Shown: piece after piece, positions 53,363 to 64,000 of the stretch
Numbering within the stretch: the stretch's first letter is position 1
Layout: each line of letters opens with the position of its first letter
NCBI RefSeq assembly: GCF_002019735.1
Contig: NZ_KV917378.1
Coordinates: forward strand, 1,049,869-1,113,868
Reading direction: 5' to 3'
Source: Salipaludibacillus agaradhaerens
GTDB lineage: Bacteria; Bacillota; Bacilli; Bacillales; Salisediminibacteriaceae
DNA length: 64,000 bases
Translations under genes and position numbers: made by a program
The notes under the pieces: model-generated
The model's input: only the letters and a program-made list of their open reading frames with translations
Databases searched by the model: none
What the model was told of the DNA's origin: nothing

Positions 53363-55999
53363 TTAGACATTTCTTTTTACTAATTCAGGAACTATGTCTA
53401 ACGCTTCTGCTAACTTTGATGGGTCCTTAGCACCAGCTTGGGCCATATCAGGACGCCCACCTCCGCCGCCACCACACATTGAAGCCACTTCTTTAACAAT
53501 AGATCCTGCATGGTGTCCGTCTTTTATTAAATCCTTCGAGACGCTCGCCACAATACTGACTTTTTCTCCATTAACTGTGGCAAGCACTAATATACCTGAT
53601 TCAAGCTTTTCCTTCAAGGAATCGGCCATCTTCCTCAATGAATTCATATCAGAAACAGATACTTGCTTTACAAGCAACTTCACTCCACTGATTTCTTGTA
53701 AATCATCCATAAGGTTTCCAGCTTGGAATTGAGCTAATTTACTCGATAAAGATTCATTTTCTTTTTCTTTTTCTTTTAATTGTTTTTGAAGTTGCTCAAC
53801 GCGTAAAGGCAATTCATTAACATTCGTTTTTAATAAGCTTGCTGCTTTCTTTAGTTGCTCTAATTGAGTCGTCATATATTCGTATGCTTTTTTCCCGGTA
53901 ACGGCTTCTACACGGCGGACTCCTGCTCCAATACCTGCCTCGGAAACAATTTTAAATAAACCAATTTCTGCGGTATTATTCACATGACAGCCTCCACAAA
54001 GCTCTAAGCTATAATTATCTACTTGGACGACTCTAACTGTTTCTCCATATTTCTCACCGAAAAGAGCCATAGCCCCCATTTCCTTCGCTTCAGACAATGT
54101 TTTCACCATTGTCTCAACAGCAATTCCTTCCCATATCTTTTCATTGACAATCGTTTCAATCTGTTCTAATTCACTTTCAGTTAATTGCCCTAAGTGTGAG
54201 AAATCAAATCTTAAGCGATCTTCTTGCACAAGAGAACCTGCTTGATTCACATGATCGCCTAACACATCTTTTAATGCTTGATGAAGTAAATGAGTTGCTG
54301 TATGATTTTTCACAATAGCTGCTCGTGCTCGGTCATCAATTGAGGCTATTAATTCCTCACGAACGTTTAATACGCCTGATACGACGTGGACAAGGTGAAG
54401 ATTTTGCCCGTTCGGTGCTTTTTGAACATCCTTGACCTTTAATGTCACATTACGATTAGATAACGTGCCATTATCTGCCACTTGCCCACCACTTTCCGCA
54501 TAAAAAGGAGTCCTGTCCAAAATAACATGAACGTCATCACCTTCAGTCGCCACATCTGTCAACTTTTTATCTTTGACAATTGCTTTTACGATGGCTGGGC
54601 TCTCTTTCTGAGAGTATCCAATAAATTCACTTTCATCTGTGATATGCCCTAAAACATCATCCTGTAATTGCATCGAGCCAGAATCTTGTCTAGCAGCTCT
54701 CGCACGTTCTCGTTGCTTTTCCATTTCGCTATCAAACTCTTCTCGATTAAGTGTTAAACCGGCATCCGCTACATACTCTTCTGTTAAATCAACTGGGAAG
54801 CCGTAAGTATCATATAATCGGAAGCCATCTCTACCAGAAATAGTCGTTGTGTTTTCGGCTTTTGCTTTATCGATGAGTGTATTTAACATCCCAAGCCCTT
54901 CATTTAGCGTCTCATGAAATCTTTCTTCCTCGATGCGGACAACTCGTTCAATAAACTCTTGCTTATTAACAACTTCTGGATAAAAATCTTGCATAATACT
55001 TCCCACTACAGGCACGAGCTTATACATAAACGGTTCATGAATATTAAGATGTTTTGCATAACGTACTGCTCTTCTCAATAATCGACGCAATACGTACCCA
55101 CGACCTTCATTAGAAGGCAAGGCCCCATCAGAAACAGCAAATGTCACTGTACGAATATGATCAGCGATTACTTTAAAAGCTGTATCGTTTTCTGTATCCT
55201 TACCGTACTTTTGTCTAGAAATTTCTTCAGTTAATTTAATGATCGGTAAAAATAAATCGGTATCAAAGTTCGTTTTCGCATCCTGAATCACAGACACCAT
55301 TCTTTCCAAACCCATTCCCGTATCAATATTCTTTTTAGGAAGTGGTGTATAACTTCCATCGGGATTATGATTAAATTGAGAAAAAACAAGGTTCCATACT
55401 TCTAAATGACGCTCATTTTCTCCACCAGGAAACATTTCTGGATCATTCGGATCATCTCCGTACTCAGCACCACGATCATAGAAAATTTCTGTATTCGGTC
55501 CACATGGGCCTTCCCCTATATCCCAAAAATTTTCTTCTAATCGAATAATTCGGGCTTCTGGCAAACCGATATCATTATGCCAAATGTTATAGGCTTCTTC
55601 GTCTTCCGGATAGATTGTCACAGCTAATTTTTCTGGATCAAATCCTATCCACTTCTCACTTGTAAGAAATTCCCACGCCCAATGAATCGCTTCTTTTTTA
55701 AAATAATCTCCAATAGAAAAGTTACCTAGCATTTCAAAAAAAGTATGGTGACGCGCTGTCTTACCCACATTCTCAATATCATTTGTCCGAATAGATTTTT
55801 GCGCGTTTACGATCCGTGGATTATCTGGGATCACTCTTCCATCAAAATATTTTTTTAACGTGGCGACACCACTGTTGATCCATAATAACGATGGATCTTC
55901 ATGCGGAACTAGAGAAGCACTAGGCTCAACATTATGTCCCTTCTCCTTAAAAAAATCGAGATACATTTGTCTTACTTCAGCAGATGTTAAATGTCTCAT
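53363..55999 (-). CDS. alaS: Alanyl-tRNA synthetase
   Basis: An 878-residue class II synthetase. The catalytic domain begins [19 protein letters not shown], with [18 protein letters not shown] in parts (motif 2) and [12 protein letters not shown] (motif 3). The editing domain has [11 protein letters not shown] and the zinc ligands in [13 protein letters not shown]. The C-terminal C-Ala domain ends with [14 protein letters not shown]. The start is ATG 55999, seven bases after AAGGAGG; the frame upstream runs through the T-box leader and is not coding. The length equals that of B. subtilis AlaS. Confidence 0.97.
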   Translation of the reverse strand: MRHLTSAEVRQMYLDFFKEKGHNVEPSASLVPHEDPSLLWINSGVATLKKYFDGRVIPDNPRIVNAQKSIRTNDIENVGKTARHHTFFEMLGNFSIGDYFKKEAIHWAWEFLTSEKWIGFDPEKLAVTIYPEDEEAYNIWHNDIGLPEARIIRLEENFWDIGEGPCGPNTEIFYDRGAEYGDDPNDPEMFPGGENERHLEVWNLVFSQFNHNPDGSYTPLPKKNIDTGMGLERMVSVIQDAKTNFDTDLFLPIIKLTEEISRQKYGKDTENDTAFKVIADHIRTVTFAVSDGALPSNEGRGYVLRRLLRRAVRYAKHLNIHEPFMYKLVPVVGSIMQDFYPEVVNKQEFIERVVRIEEERFHETLNEGLGMLNTLIDKAKAENTTTISGRDGFRLYDTYGFPVDLTEEYVADAGLTLNREEFDSEMEKQRERARAARQDSGSMQLQDDVLGHITDESEFIGYSQKESPAIVKAIVKDKKLTDVATEGDDVHVILDRTPFYAESGGQVADNGTLSNRNVTLKVKDVQKAPNGQNLHLVHVVSGVLNVREELIASIDDRARAAIVKNHTATHLLHQALKDVLGDHVNQAGSLVQEDRLRFDFSHLGQLTESELEQIETIVNEKIWEGIAVETMVKTLSEAKEMGAMALFGEKYGETVRVVQVDNYSLELCGGCHVNNTAEIGLFKIVSEAGIGAGVRRVEAVTGKKAYEYMTTQLEQLKKAASLLKTNVNELPLRVEQLQKQLKEKEKENESLSSKLAQFQAGNLMDDLQEISGVKLLVKQVSVSDMNSLRKMADSLKEKLESGILVLATVNGEKVSIVASVSKDLIKDGHHAGSIVKEVASMCGGGGGGRPDMAQAGAKDPSKLAEALDIVPELVKRNV

Positions 56000-56093
56000 A
56001 TTCTTTCCTCCTTCTTTTATATACAAAAATGAGTATGTCCTTCCTCGATACACATTTAGCATGTCTAAGACTGCCTTCTTGTTAGTTAAAAAC

Positions 56094-56345
56094 AAAAAAA
56101 CTCCTCCCTCTAAAAAAGGGACGAGAATTATTATCACGCGGTACCACCCTAGTTACAGACATACACAATGTCTATCACCTTGTCACATTGTAACGGTTGT
56201 GCACCGGCAGGTTTTCTCTGCTTTCAGGAGTAGCTAATAATTACCCTTCATTCGAAATTTCTTTCAGCCATGGAAATCTCTCTCTGAGATACAGTATTAT
56301 CCGTATCCTGAATGGACTGCAATTATGTGGGCTCCGTCATCAAGT
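56094..56345 (-). ncRNA. T-box leader of alaS (alanine tRNA-sensing riboswitch)
   Basis: On the reverse strand, stem I runs from about 56345. Its lower helix pairs GGAG (56332-56335) with CTCC, immediately after a specifier-loop codon GCT (56232-56234), an alanine codon. The apical part holds CAGAGAGAG and GGCTGAAAG. The T-box motif TAGGGTGGTACCGCG is at 56137-56151, followed by a terminator hairpin (TCCCT/AGGGA) and seven Ts at 56094-56100. Uncharged tRNA-Ala should stabilise the anti-terminator and switch alaS on. Confidence 0.95.
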
Positions 56346-56397
56346 TTTAATTATGTAGCGTTTATACACGTAATTATAGAAATGTAGCAGCTATTTG

Positions 56398-57477
56398 TCA
56401 ATCATATATACCTCTCCTTTCTCTAATAAGCCGCCTGAAATGAAGCAAGAGAATTTTTATGACAGCTAACAACGGCACAGCAATAATGAGACCGATAATA
56501 CCCCCTATTTCATTTCCAGCCACAAGGGCAAGAATGATAAGAAGAGGGTGAGTATGAATGCTCTTTCCTATAATGACAGGAGCAAGTATATTTCCCTCTA
56601 CTAATTGGATAATTAAAATAACTGCTAAGCCACTAACAACCAATAGGGGTGATTCCGTTAAAGCTAATAAGACTACAGGAACTGTTCCTAGCACAGGTCC
56701 AAAATAAGGAATAACATTCGTAATACCAATCACGATTGCTAACAGTATGCCATAGGGCATATTAATAATCCAGAATCCTAGCCACGCTAAAAGACCCACA
56801 ATGAGACAGATGATAAGCTGCCCACGAATATAAGAACCCAGTGTCTGATCCACTTCTTTTATGAGTTGCTTTCCTTCTGGTCGCATTTTCTTCGGGGTTA
56901 AGTACCAGACAGTTTTCTTTAGTAAAGGATAATCTTTCAAGCCGTAAAATGCTATAAAAGGGATAACAACTAAAAACAGCACCCAATCCAGTAAATTTAA
57001 CAACAGTATCCCGAATTGTTCAACTGAAGCAGCGACCCAAGATTCTCCTCGTTGAATCCATTGGTCCATTCTTCTTTGAAACGTTTCAGGTAAATAGGAA
57101 GATTGATCACTGAGTGAGGCAGATAATTGCCTATATGTATTCGCCAATTCTGGTAGTTGTTCTAAAAGTTCTTTCCCTTCATTAATAATGTAAGGTGTAG
57201 CTTTAAAAATAGCTGCTGCAATTCCTAACAATAAAATGACAAATATAATAAGGATTGATAAAGGTCTTGGAATACCATGAGATTCTAACTTTTCAACAAG
57301 AGGATGCAGTAAGTAAACGATAAAACCTGAAAGCAAAAACGGTGCTATAATTTTCAAAGTAGGCTTTAAAATAGGTGAAAGGTACCTATATAGAAAAATG
57401 AGAGAAACGACCAATAAAATGATTAATAAAACAAAGACAAGGGAGAAAATACGCCGTTTAAGCTCGATATTTGTCAT
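56398..57477 (-). CDS. yrrI: AI-2E family membrane protein YrrI
   Basis: A 359-residue protein with about seven or eight hydrophobic segments. It has the family pattern of PFLLSGFIVYLLHPLVEKLE (about residues 47-66) near the start and GITNVIPYFGPVLGTVPV (about 249-266) with PLLAVIKI near the end. The family was named for autoinducer-2 export, but many members have other or unknown roles, including Na+/H+ exchange. The start is ATG 57477 after GGAGAG. A terminator-like hairpin lies upstream at 57530. Confidence 0.88.
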   Translation of the reverse strand: MTNIELKRRIFSLVFVLLIILLVVSLIFLYRYLSPILKPTLKIIAPFLLSGFIVYLLHPLVEKLESHGIPRPLSILIIFVILLLGIAAAIFKATPYIINEGKELLEQLPELANTYRQLSASLSDQSSYLPETFQRRMDQWIQRGESWVAASVEQFGILLLNLLDWVLFLVVIPFIAFYGLKDYPLLKKTVWYLTPKKMRPEGKQLIKEVDQTLGSYIRGQLIICLIVGLLAWLGFWIINMPYGILLAIVIGITNVIPYFGPVLGTVPVVLLALTESPLLVVSGLAVILIIQLVEGNILAPVIIGKSIHTHPLLIILALVAGNEIGGIIGLIIAVPLLAVIKILLLHFRRLIRERRGIYD

Positions 57478-57529
57478 GAGACAAGCTCTCCTCCTTTTAA
57501 AGCTTAACCTTCTCATTAGAAGTATGTAG

Positions 57530-57560
57530 AAAGAGGCAGTGTCTGGGACGACTGCCTCTA
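57530..57560 (-). terminator. Hairpin between the yrzQ-like gene and yrrI
   Basis: AGAGGCAGT and ACTGCCTCT form a perfect 9-bp stem with a 10-base loop. Only a short T tract follows, so termination may be partial. Confidence 0.6.
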
Positions 57561-57656
57561 TTAATGATCACACATTAGAAAACGTATCGCTTTCTCGAAT
57601 ATAAGTGGTGAAAATGAGATAAAGCGTTTCTACTTATACTTTTTAGAAAAAGATCT

Positions 57657-57851
57657 TTATGAAAAAGCTTTATTCATCTGCCTTCTCATTTGCCTCATAG
57701 TACGCTTTCTAGGCATGATGTCTTCCATAAAACGAAAATTAATCATAGAAGGCATCCTTCTCTTCCACCGGTTTTTCGTTTTGCTATTCATAGAAGCAGC
57801 GTAAGCAAAAGCGCCTGCTCCGATTATAGCTAATGATGCTAGGGTTCTCAC
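57657..57851 (-). CDS. Small YrzQ-like (DUF3918-type) membrane protein
   Basis: A 64-residue protein with one N-terminal hydrophobic segment (ASLAIIGAGAFAYAAS, about residues 4-19) and a very basic Arg/Lys/Met-rich tail. The start chosen is GTG 57851, nine bases after GGGGG; an ATG three codons upstream lies closer to the ribosome site. It resembles small proteins found between yrrI and yrrD in bacilli. The function is unknown and the family assignment is tentative. Confidence 0.6.
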   Translation of the reverse strand: MRTLASLAIIGAGAFAYAASMNSKTKNRWKRRMPSMINFRFMEDIMPRKRTMRQMRRQMNKAFS

Positions 57852-57875
57852 GATGATCATCCCCCATCTTTTGAA

Positions 57876-58064
57876 TTATAAGTCAATCTGTCTTTCGTCT
57901 TCTGTAAATAAATCGTCAAGGGAGCTTAACGATCCGTCTGCTTCCACCTGGTGGAGGTGTAATTGTCCATTCGAGATGGATAGTTCAATATAACAGCTCC
58001 AGCAATAGTATTGGTTAGTGCCAATTTTACCAATATCCCTGCCGCTACAATTCGGGCACTTCAT
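57876..58064 (-). CDS. Small zinc-ribbon protein
   Basis: A 62-residue protein with CPNC (residues 3-6) and CWSC (about 21-24), a zinc-ribbon arrangement, followed by an acidic tail. In B. subtilis a comparable small gene lies near yrrD. The function is unknown. It ends 24 bases before the upstream end of the yrzQ-like frame and starts 25 bases after yrrD, so it is probably co-transcribed. Confidence 0.7.
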   Translation of the reverse strand: MKCPNCSGRDIGKIGTNQYYCWSCYIELSISNGQLHLHQVEADGSLSSLDDLFTEDERQIDL

Positions 58065-58089
58065 AGTCAGTCACTCCACTCTGGGTAAG

Positions 58090-58563
58090 TTAATTATGAA
58101 GGAGAAGTTCCTGCCCGTGCTTGGTGACAGTCATATCCCCTGTCTTTTTGACGAAAAAACCGCGTTGAATATCTTCAAACAACCCTTCCGTCAGTTCATA
58201 CCCTAAAATTCTCCCCGAATCTGGTAAAAAATATACATCCTCAACGATACCTATGATGTCTCCTTCCTCATTGTATACCGCACGACCTGTCAGTCGATCA
58301 GTGCCGTGGAAGACACGTCGGTCAGAATCATTCATAGGTAACAACCGTTGCGATTCATGAAGAATAAAGCTTGACTGTGAACGTGTAAATGTAGCTGACA
58401 AAGGAAGAAATGTGTTTTTTGCCCACCAATTGCGTCGCTGGATCAAGTAACCTGAAATATGACCCGTGCTCTCATTGTAAGCAAGGTCAGCTATCTTACC
58501 GAGCAGACGGCGTTTTTGCCCATGAAAAACGGGTGCACCCTTGACCTTCTCAAATGTTCTCAA
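58090..58563 (-). CDS. yrrD: PRC-barrel protein YrrD
   Basis: A 157-residue protein with two PRC-barrel-like halves: an N-terminal KVKGAPVFHGQKRRLLGKIADL in parts, and a second half with GRAVYNEEGDIIGIVEDVYF and GRILGYELTEG. The start is TTG 58563, about eight bases after GGGAG; a GTG three codons upstream overlaps the ribosome site. Function unknown. It is the second PRC-barrel gene of the window (the other is at 33.8 kb). Confidence 0.85.
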   Translation of the reverse strand: MRTFEKVKGAPVFHGQKRRLLGKIADLAYNESTGHISGYLIQRRNWWAKNTFLPLSATFTRSQSSFILHESQRLLPMNDSDRRVFHGTDRLTGRAVYNEEGDIIGIVEDVYFLPDSGRILGYELTEGLFEDIQRGFFVKKTGDMTVTKHGQELLLHN

Positions 58564-58587
58564 GGACCCCACTCCCTTCGAACATTC

Positions 58588-60903
58588 TTAGTCTTTCATC
58601 GCACCCTTTGATTCATTCGTGTATTCAATTTCCAATGATTGATCGGCTAGTTTTTCTTTTAATGTTGTTTGTCTGTTTTCCTCTGTATTTGTTTCTACAG
58701 CTAGCTGCAAAGACTCCCAACTTCCACACAGAAGAAGAAAATTCTTAGCTCGTGTCACTCCCGTATAAATCAATTTTTTTCTGAGCATACGATAATAGCC
58801 CCGGACAACAGGCATGATAACAATAGGAAATTCACTTCCTTGTGATTTGTGAATTGAACAACAATAGGCATGCGTTATCTGGGTTAAATCAGGTCGCGTA
58901 TAACTGACCTCTTCACCATCAAATGATATAATAATTTCTGTATGCTTCTCACCAGCTTCTTTACCCGTTTTAATGGCGATAATTTCGCCCCTATCACCGT
59001 TAAACACATTCTCTTCTGGGTTATTAACTAGCTGTAAGACCATATCGCCACTCCGGTAAACGACATCACCGAATGGCACTTCCTTTTTTTTGTCCGACTT
59101 AGGATTGAATAAAGTTTGTAGCATATCATTTAAATTTTCCACACCTGCCACACCTCTATACATAGGTGCTAACACTTGAATATCTTTAGCAGAGAATCCT
59201 TTCTCAATTGCGCGCTCACAGATTTGTTTAACCGCTTTAGGAACATCTGATTGTTCACATGGAAAAAAGCGTAAATCATCACTTGAACGGTCTATAAAGT
59301 CTGGTAAGGTTCCTTCTTTAATTTGATGGGAAAATTCAATAATTTGAGACCCTTCTGATTGGCGATAAATATCTGTCAGCCGTACTGCTGGAATGCAGTC
59401 AGATGTAAGTAAATCTGCCAACACTTGTCCAGGCCCAACAGATGGCAGTTGATCTTCATCTCCAACTAAAATCACTTGCATACCATCTGGAATCGCTTTT
59501 AACAGCTGATTTGCAAGCCATGTATCCACCATTGACATTTCGTCTACGATAATCATTTTTCCTTCTAATTGCTCACCCTCACCTTTTTCAAACCAAGTAC
59601 TATCTTCTCCTTTATACCCAAGTAAACGGTGAATCGTAGAGGCAGGTAAACCCGTCGATTCGCTCATACGTTTTGCGGCTCGTCCGGTAGGCGCAGCCAT
59701 AAGAATTGGAAAAGGTTCTTTCTTCCTTTTATAATCTTCTGGATCAATCGACACGCCCTTAAGCATGCCAAATACTTCAACTAATCCTTTAATGACGGTC
59801 GTTTTACCAGTGCCAGGTCCCCCGGTTAATATTAACATTGGAGATTGTAACGCTTGTTGTATACCTTCTTTTTGAGATGAAGCATAAGTAATCCCTAGCA
59901 TTTCTTCCACTTGGCCTAGTGCCTTCAAAAATTCTGATTCTGGAAATTCATCTAAATCGGTTTCAAAGGCCATAAGCCGGTGTAAATTAGTGACAATCCC
60001 TTGTTCTGCAAAATATAGCGATGGAAGGAACATTCTGTCCCCTTCAACGATAATTTTGCCTTCCTCGCCGAGAGCAATCACTTCATTTGCAATATCTAAA
60101 GGGGAAATATCGTCCTGTGTATCTTTTTCTAACAGCCATTTTGCTTCTTTAACGATTGTTTCATTTTTGGAATAAACATGCCCAGCACTTAGAGATTCGT
60201 CATGAAGAACGTAATGGATAGCTGCTTTTAGGCGGTCAGGATGACTACCGATTATACCTTGTTTCCTGCCTATTAAATCAGCACGCCCAAAACCTATCCC
60301 TTCTACATCTTCAACCATTCGATACGGATTTGTTTGAATAATGTCTAACGCTTCAGTCTGATATGCTTTGTAAACTTTCATAGCTAATTGAACGCCAAAA
60401 CCAAACTCATAGAGCTTCAATAAAATTTGTTCAATCCCTTGATCTTCTAGCAGTGTTTTATACACATGCTGAGCTTTATCTTTGGCTAACTTAGGGACCT
60501 CATCTAAAACAGCAGGATTCTCTAGAATTTTCGAAATACAAGTAATTCCCAATTGTTCTACGATCACTTGAGCTGTTTTACGTCCAATCCCTGGAAATCG
60601 ATCGCTTGATAAGTATAAAATGATCCCTTGCTCTGTTTCTGGCAATACTTTTTTGAATTGAACAAACTTAAACTGCCGACCAAATCGTGGATGCTCTGAC
60701 ATGGCACCTTTAAACTCGTAAGTGACTTCTTGATCTGGCTCTGTCATCATACCGACTACTGTTATCTCTTTGTCGTCTATTTTCTGAGAAGCTTCATTAA
60801 CTCTTACTTTGGCCACTGTATAAAGGGACTCTTCGTTATGAAAAATTAGATGAAGAAGTTCACCTTTAATATAATCTTCACGACCCTCATTTAAGTGATT
60901 CAT
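58588..60903 (-). CDS. recD2: RecD2-type DNA helicase
   Basis: A 771-residue SF1B helicase (B. subtilis YrrC). The N-terminal OB-like and helix-hairpin-helix region (FPGIGRKTAQVI, about residues 104-115) is followed by Walker A LTGGPGTGKTTVIKG (about 358-372), Walker B IVDEMSMVD (about 443), VGDEDQLPSVGPGQ (about 470) and the C-terminal CSIHKSQGSEFPIV (about 697). It unwinds 5' to 3' and limits replication-fork problems and mutagenesis. It lacks a RecBC partner, as is usual for RecD2. Confidence 0.94.
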   Translation of the reverse strand: MNHLNEGREDYIKGELLHLIFHNEESLYTVAKVRVNEASQKIDDKEITVVGMMTEPDQEVTYEFKGAMSEHPRFGRQFKFVQFKKVLPETEQGIILYLSSDRFPGIGRKTAQVIVEQLGITCISKILENPAVLDEVPKLAKDKAQHVYKTLLEDQGIEQILLKLYEFGFGVQLAMKVYKAYQTEALDIIQTNPYRMVEDVEGIGFGRADLIGRKQGIIGSHPDRLKAAIHYVLHDESLSAGHVYSKNETIVKEAKWLLEKDTQDDISPLDIANEVIALGEEGKIIVEGDRMFLPSLYFAEQGIVTNLHRLMAFETDLDEFPESEFLKALGQVEEMLGITYASSQKEGIQQALQSPMLILTGGPGTGKTTVIKGLVEVFGMLKGVSIDPEDYKRKKEPFPILMAAPTGRAAKRMSESTGLPASTIHRLLGYKGEDSTWFEKGEGEQLEGKMIIVDEMSMVDTWLANQLLKAIPDGMQVILVGDEDQLPSVGPGQVLADLLTSDCIPAVRLTDIYRQSEGSQIIEFSHQIKEGTLPDFIDRSSDDLRFFPCEQSDVPKAVKQICERAIEKGFSAKDIQVLAPMYRGVAGVENLNDMLQTLFNPKSDKKKEVPFGDVVYRSGDMVLQLVNNPEENVFNGDRGEIIAIKTGKEAGEKHTEIIISFDGEEVSYTRPDLTQITHAYCCSIHKSQGSEFPIVIMPVVRGYYRMLRKKLIYTGVTRAKNFLLLCGSWESLQLAVETNTEENRQTTLKEKLADQSLEIEYTNESKGAMKD

Positions 60904-60925
60904 CCTAATGCCCCTTTTACTTTAA

Positions 60926-61591
60926 CTATTGTCCTTTATGAAGAAACTCCTCCATACGCTGCTTACCATTTGATGCAAGTGCATGGTTAGGTTGAATCTC
61001 AAGCGCTTTATTAAACATGGCCAAGGCTCCTGACACATCCTCGTTGTAGGCATATGCTACACCTAAGTTAAAGTGGCTATCTGCATGGCCTGGATCTAAC
61101 TCATTTACTTTCTCGAAATGAGGAATAGCATCAGTGATTTGGTCTGTTTGAGCTAAGCATAAAGCATAATGAAAGCGAGCATCCACATCTTCAGGATTTA
61201 ATTCTACAGCCCTGCTTAAACTAGGTAAAGCTCTTAAAAAATCACTTAGATGATAAAAGCTCATTCCTGTCATGTAATATACATCGCCCTCATGAAGACC
61301 GTGAGACATCGCTTTCTGATAACTATCAATAGCCCCTTTATAATCTTCCTGATTGTACAAGACATTTCCTTTTCCATAATACGCAGTTGCCTGTTGTTCA
61401 TCTAACGCCATTGCTTTTTCAAAAAAGATAATGGCCTTTTCTTCTTCGCCTACTGCAGCTAGTAAATTTCCGAAATTTGTATACGCAATAGCATCTTCAG
61501 GATTTTCTTCAATAGCTTCATTAAGTAGTTTCGCCGCTTCTTCCAAATTCCCTTCCTGCATTTCTTTAACAGCACGTTCGTTTTTTGTCAT
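60926..61591 (-). CDS. yrrB: TPR-repeat protein YrrB
   Basis: A 221-residue protein composed of about six tetratricopeptide repeats (for example AIAYTNFGNLLAAVGEEEKA, ATAYYGKGNVLYNQEDYKGA and ADSHFNLGVAYAYNEDVSGA). TPRs mediate protein contacts. B. subtilis YrrB lies in the same place, between mnmA and recD2, and has been suggested to link these tRNA and DNA factors. The start is ATG 61591 after GAGGGGG. Confidence 0.9.
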   Translation of the reverse strand: MTKNERAVKEMQEGNLEEAAKLLNEAIEENPEDAIAYTNFGNLLAAVGEEEKAIIFFEKAMALDEQQATAYYGKGNVLYNQEDYKGAIDSYQKAMSHGLHEGDVYYMTGMSFYHLSDFLRALPSLSRAVELNPEDVDARFHYALCLAQTDQITDAIPHFEKVNELDPGHADSHFNLGVAYAYNEDVSGALAMFNKALEIQPNHALASNGKQRMEEFLHKGQ

Positions 61592-61655
61592 TCCATATTC
61601 CCCCTCTAATATCCTAAATAAAAATCTCAAAAGCGAAAAGGACTGACTCGCTTTA

Positions 61656-63928
<2,273 letters not shown>

Positions 63929-63954
63929 AGAACTTGTTCACACCTTTATATAAC

Positions 63955-64000
63955 TTAAATGTAAAACATATAATATTCCTGATCACCTTTATCTTCAAAG
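63955..64000 (-). CDS. cymR: CymR, C-terminal end only (cut by window edge)
   Basis: The last 14 codons plus stop read FEDKGDQEYYMFYI. B. subtilis CymR ends in ...DGEQEAYMFYI, and cymR precedes the iscS (yrvO) gene there as here. CymR is an Rrf2-family repressor of cysteine and sulfur genes that acts in complex with CysK. The rest of the gene lies beyond position 64000. Confidence 0.85.
   Translation of the reverse strand, partial: FEDKGDQEYYMFYI

Noticed and set aside
53394-53732. 112-codon plus-strand frame opposite alaS, and similar long antisense frames elsewhere
   Set aside because: These mirror strongly conserved genes, lack ribosome sites and read as low-complexity translations of the opposite strand.

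Overview
The window looks like chromosomal DNA of a low-GC, endospore-forming member of the Bacillaceae, probably an alkaliphile or haloalkaliphile. The evidence is an intact sigK, a GerA-family germination subunit and Sda; many gene neighbourhoods shared with Bacillus subtilis (sda/yqeG-yqeH-aroE, ykuU-ykuV, and the long cymR-iscS-mnmA ... alaS ... greA ... mtnN block); a complete seven-gene Mrp Na+/H+ antiporter operon; and strongly acidic exported domains. No rRNA, tRNA, CRISPR array, integrase or transposase is visible. The species assignment is inference.

Layout. 1-2.8 kb: the aroE/yqeH/yqeG operon (minus) diverges from a short sda gene across an intergenic region with a DnaA-box cluster. 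3.1-8.9 kb: mrpABCDEFG. 9-10.5 kb: psd and pssA (phosphatidylethanolamine synthesis), divergent. 10.6-14.5 kb: a DHH-CBS-nucleotidyltransferase fusion, then the peroxiredoxin/thioredoxin pair ykuU-ykuV. 14.6-20.3 kb: an HD-GYP protein, deoD, lplJ, an orphan GerA subunit and sigK. 20.7-28.2 kb: an aldo/keto reductase and a sulfate-assimilation operon (cysP-cysH-sat-cysC-sulfite reductase-DUF3906-sumT). 28.3-38 kb: an accessory-looking mixture with an RsbR-like STAS protein, an HxlR regulator, dapF, a repressor/ImmA-like protease pair, an Mn/Zn-binding lipoprotein, a PRC-barrel protein, a divergent flagellin paralogue and an S9 peptidase. 37.8-42.3 kb: a thiamine-thiazole operon (thiG-thiH-tenI-thiS-thiF) behind a TPP riboswitch, then a degenerate HPr-like gene. 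42.7-45 kb: a NUDIX CoA pyrophosphatase, yrhC, mtnN and yrzA. 45-64 kb: the conserved minus-strand block yrrS, greA, udk, trhP2, trhP1, trmR, mltG, yrzB, ruvX, ireB, alaS (with T-box), yrrI, two small genes, yrrD, recD2, yrrB, mnmA, iscS and the last codons of cymR.

How genes work together. IscS (YrvO type) donates sulfur to MnmA for s2U34, while TrhP1/TrhP2 and TrmR make mo5U34, so two wobble-uridine pathways lie in one block. The cys operon takes sulfate in and reduces it to sulfide; its SUMT makes a siroheme precursor for the sulfite reductase, but the later siroheme genes are not here. The clearest unexplained structure is a dispersed intergenic repeat of about 100-160 bp, present four times in 25 kb in one orientation (near 17.9, 32.5, 35.6 and 42.6 kb). 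It has conserved boxes and hairpins whose arms partly co-vary. Other notable items are the DnaA-box cluster beside sda, a LexA-like palindrome ahead of the ImmA-like protease gene, an RsbR paralogue with acidic residues at both phosphosite positions, and an HPr-like protein without its active-site histidine.
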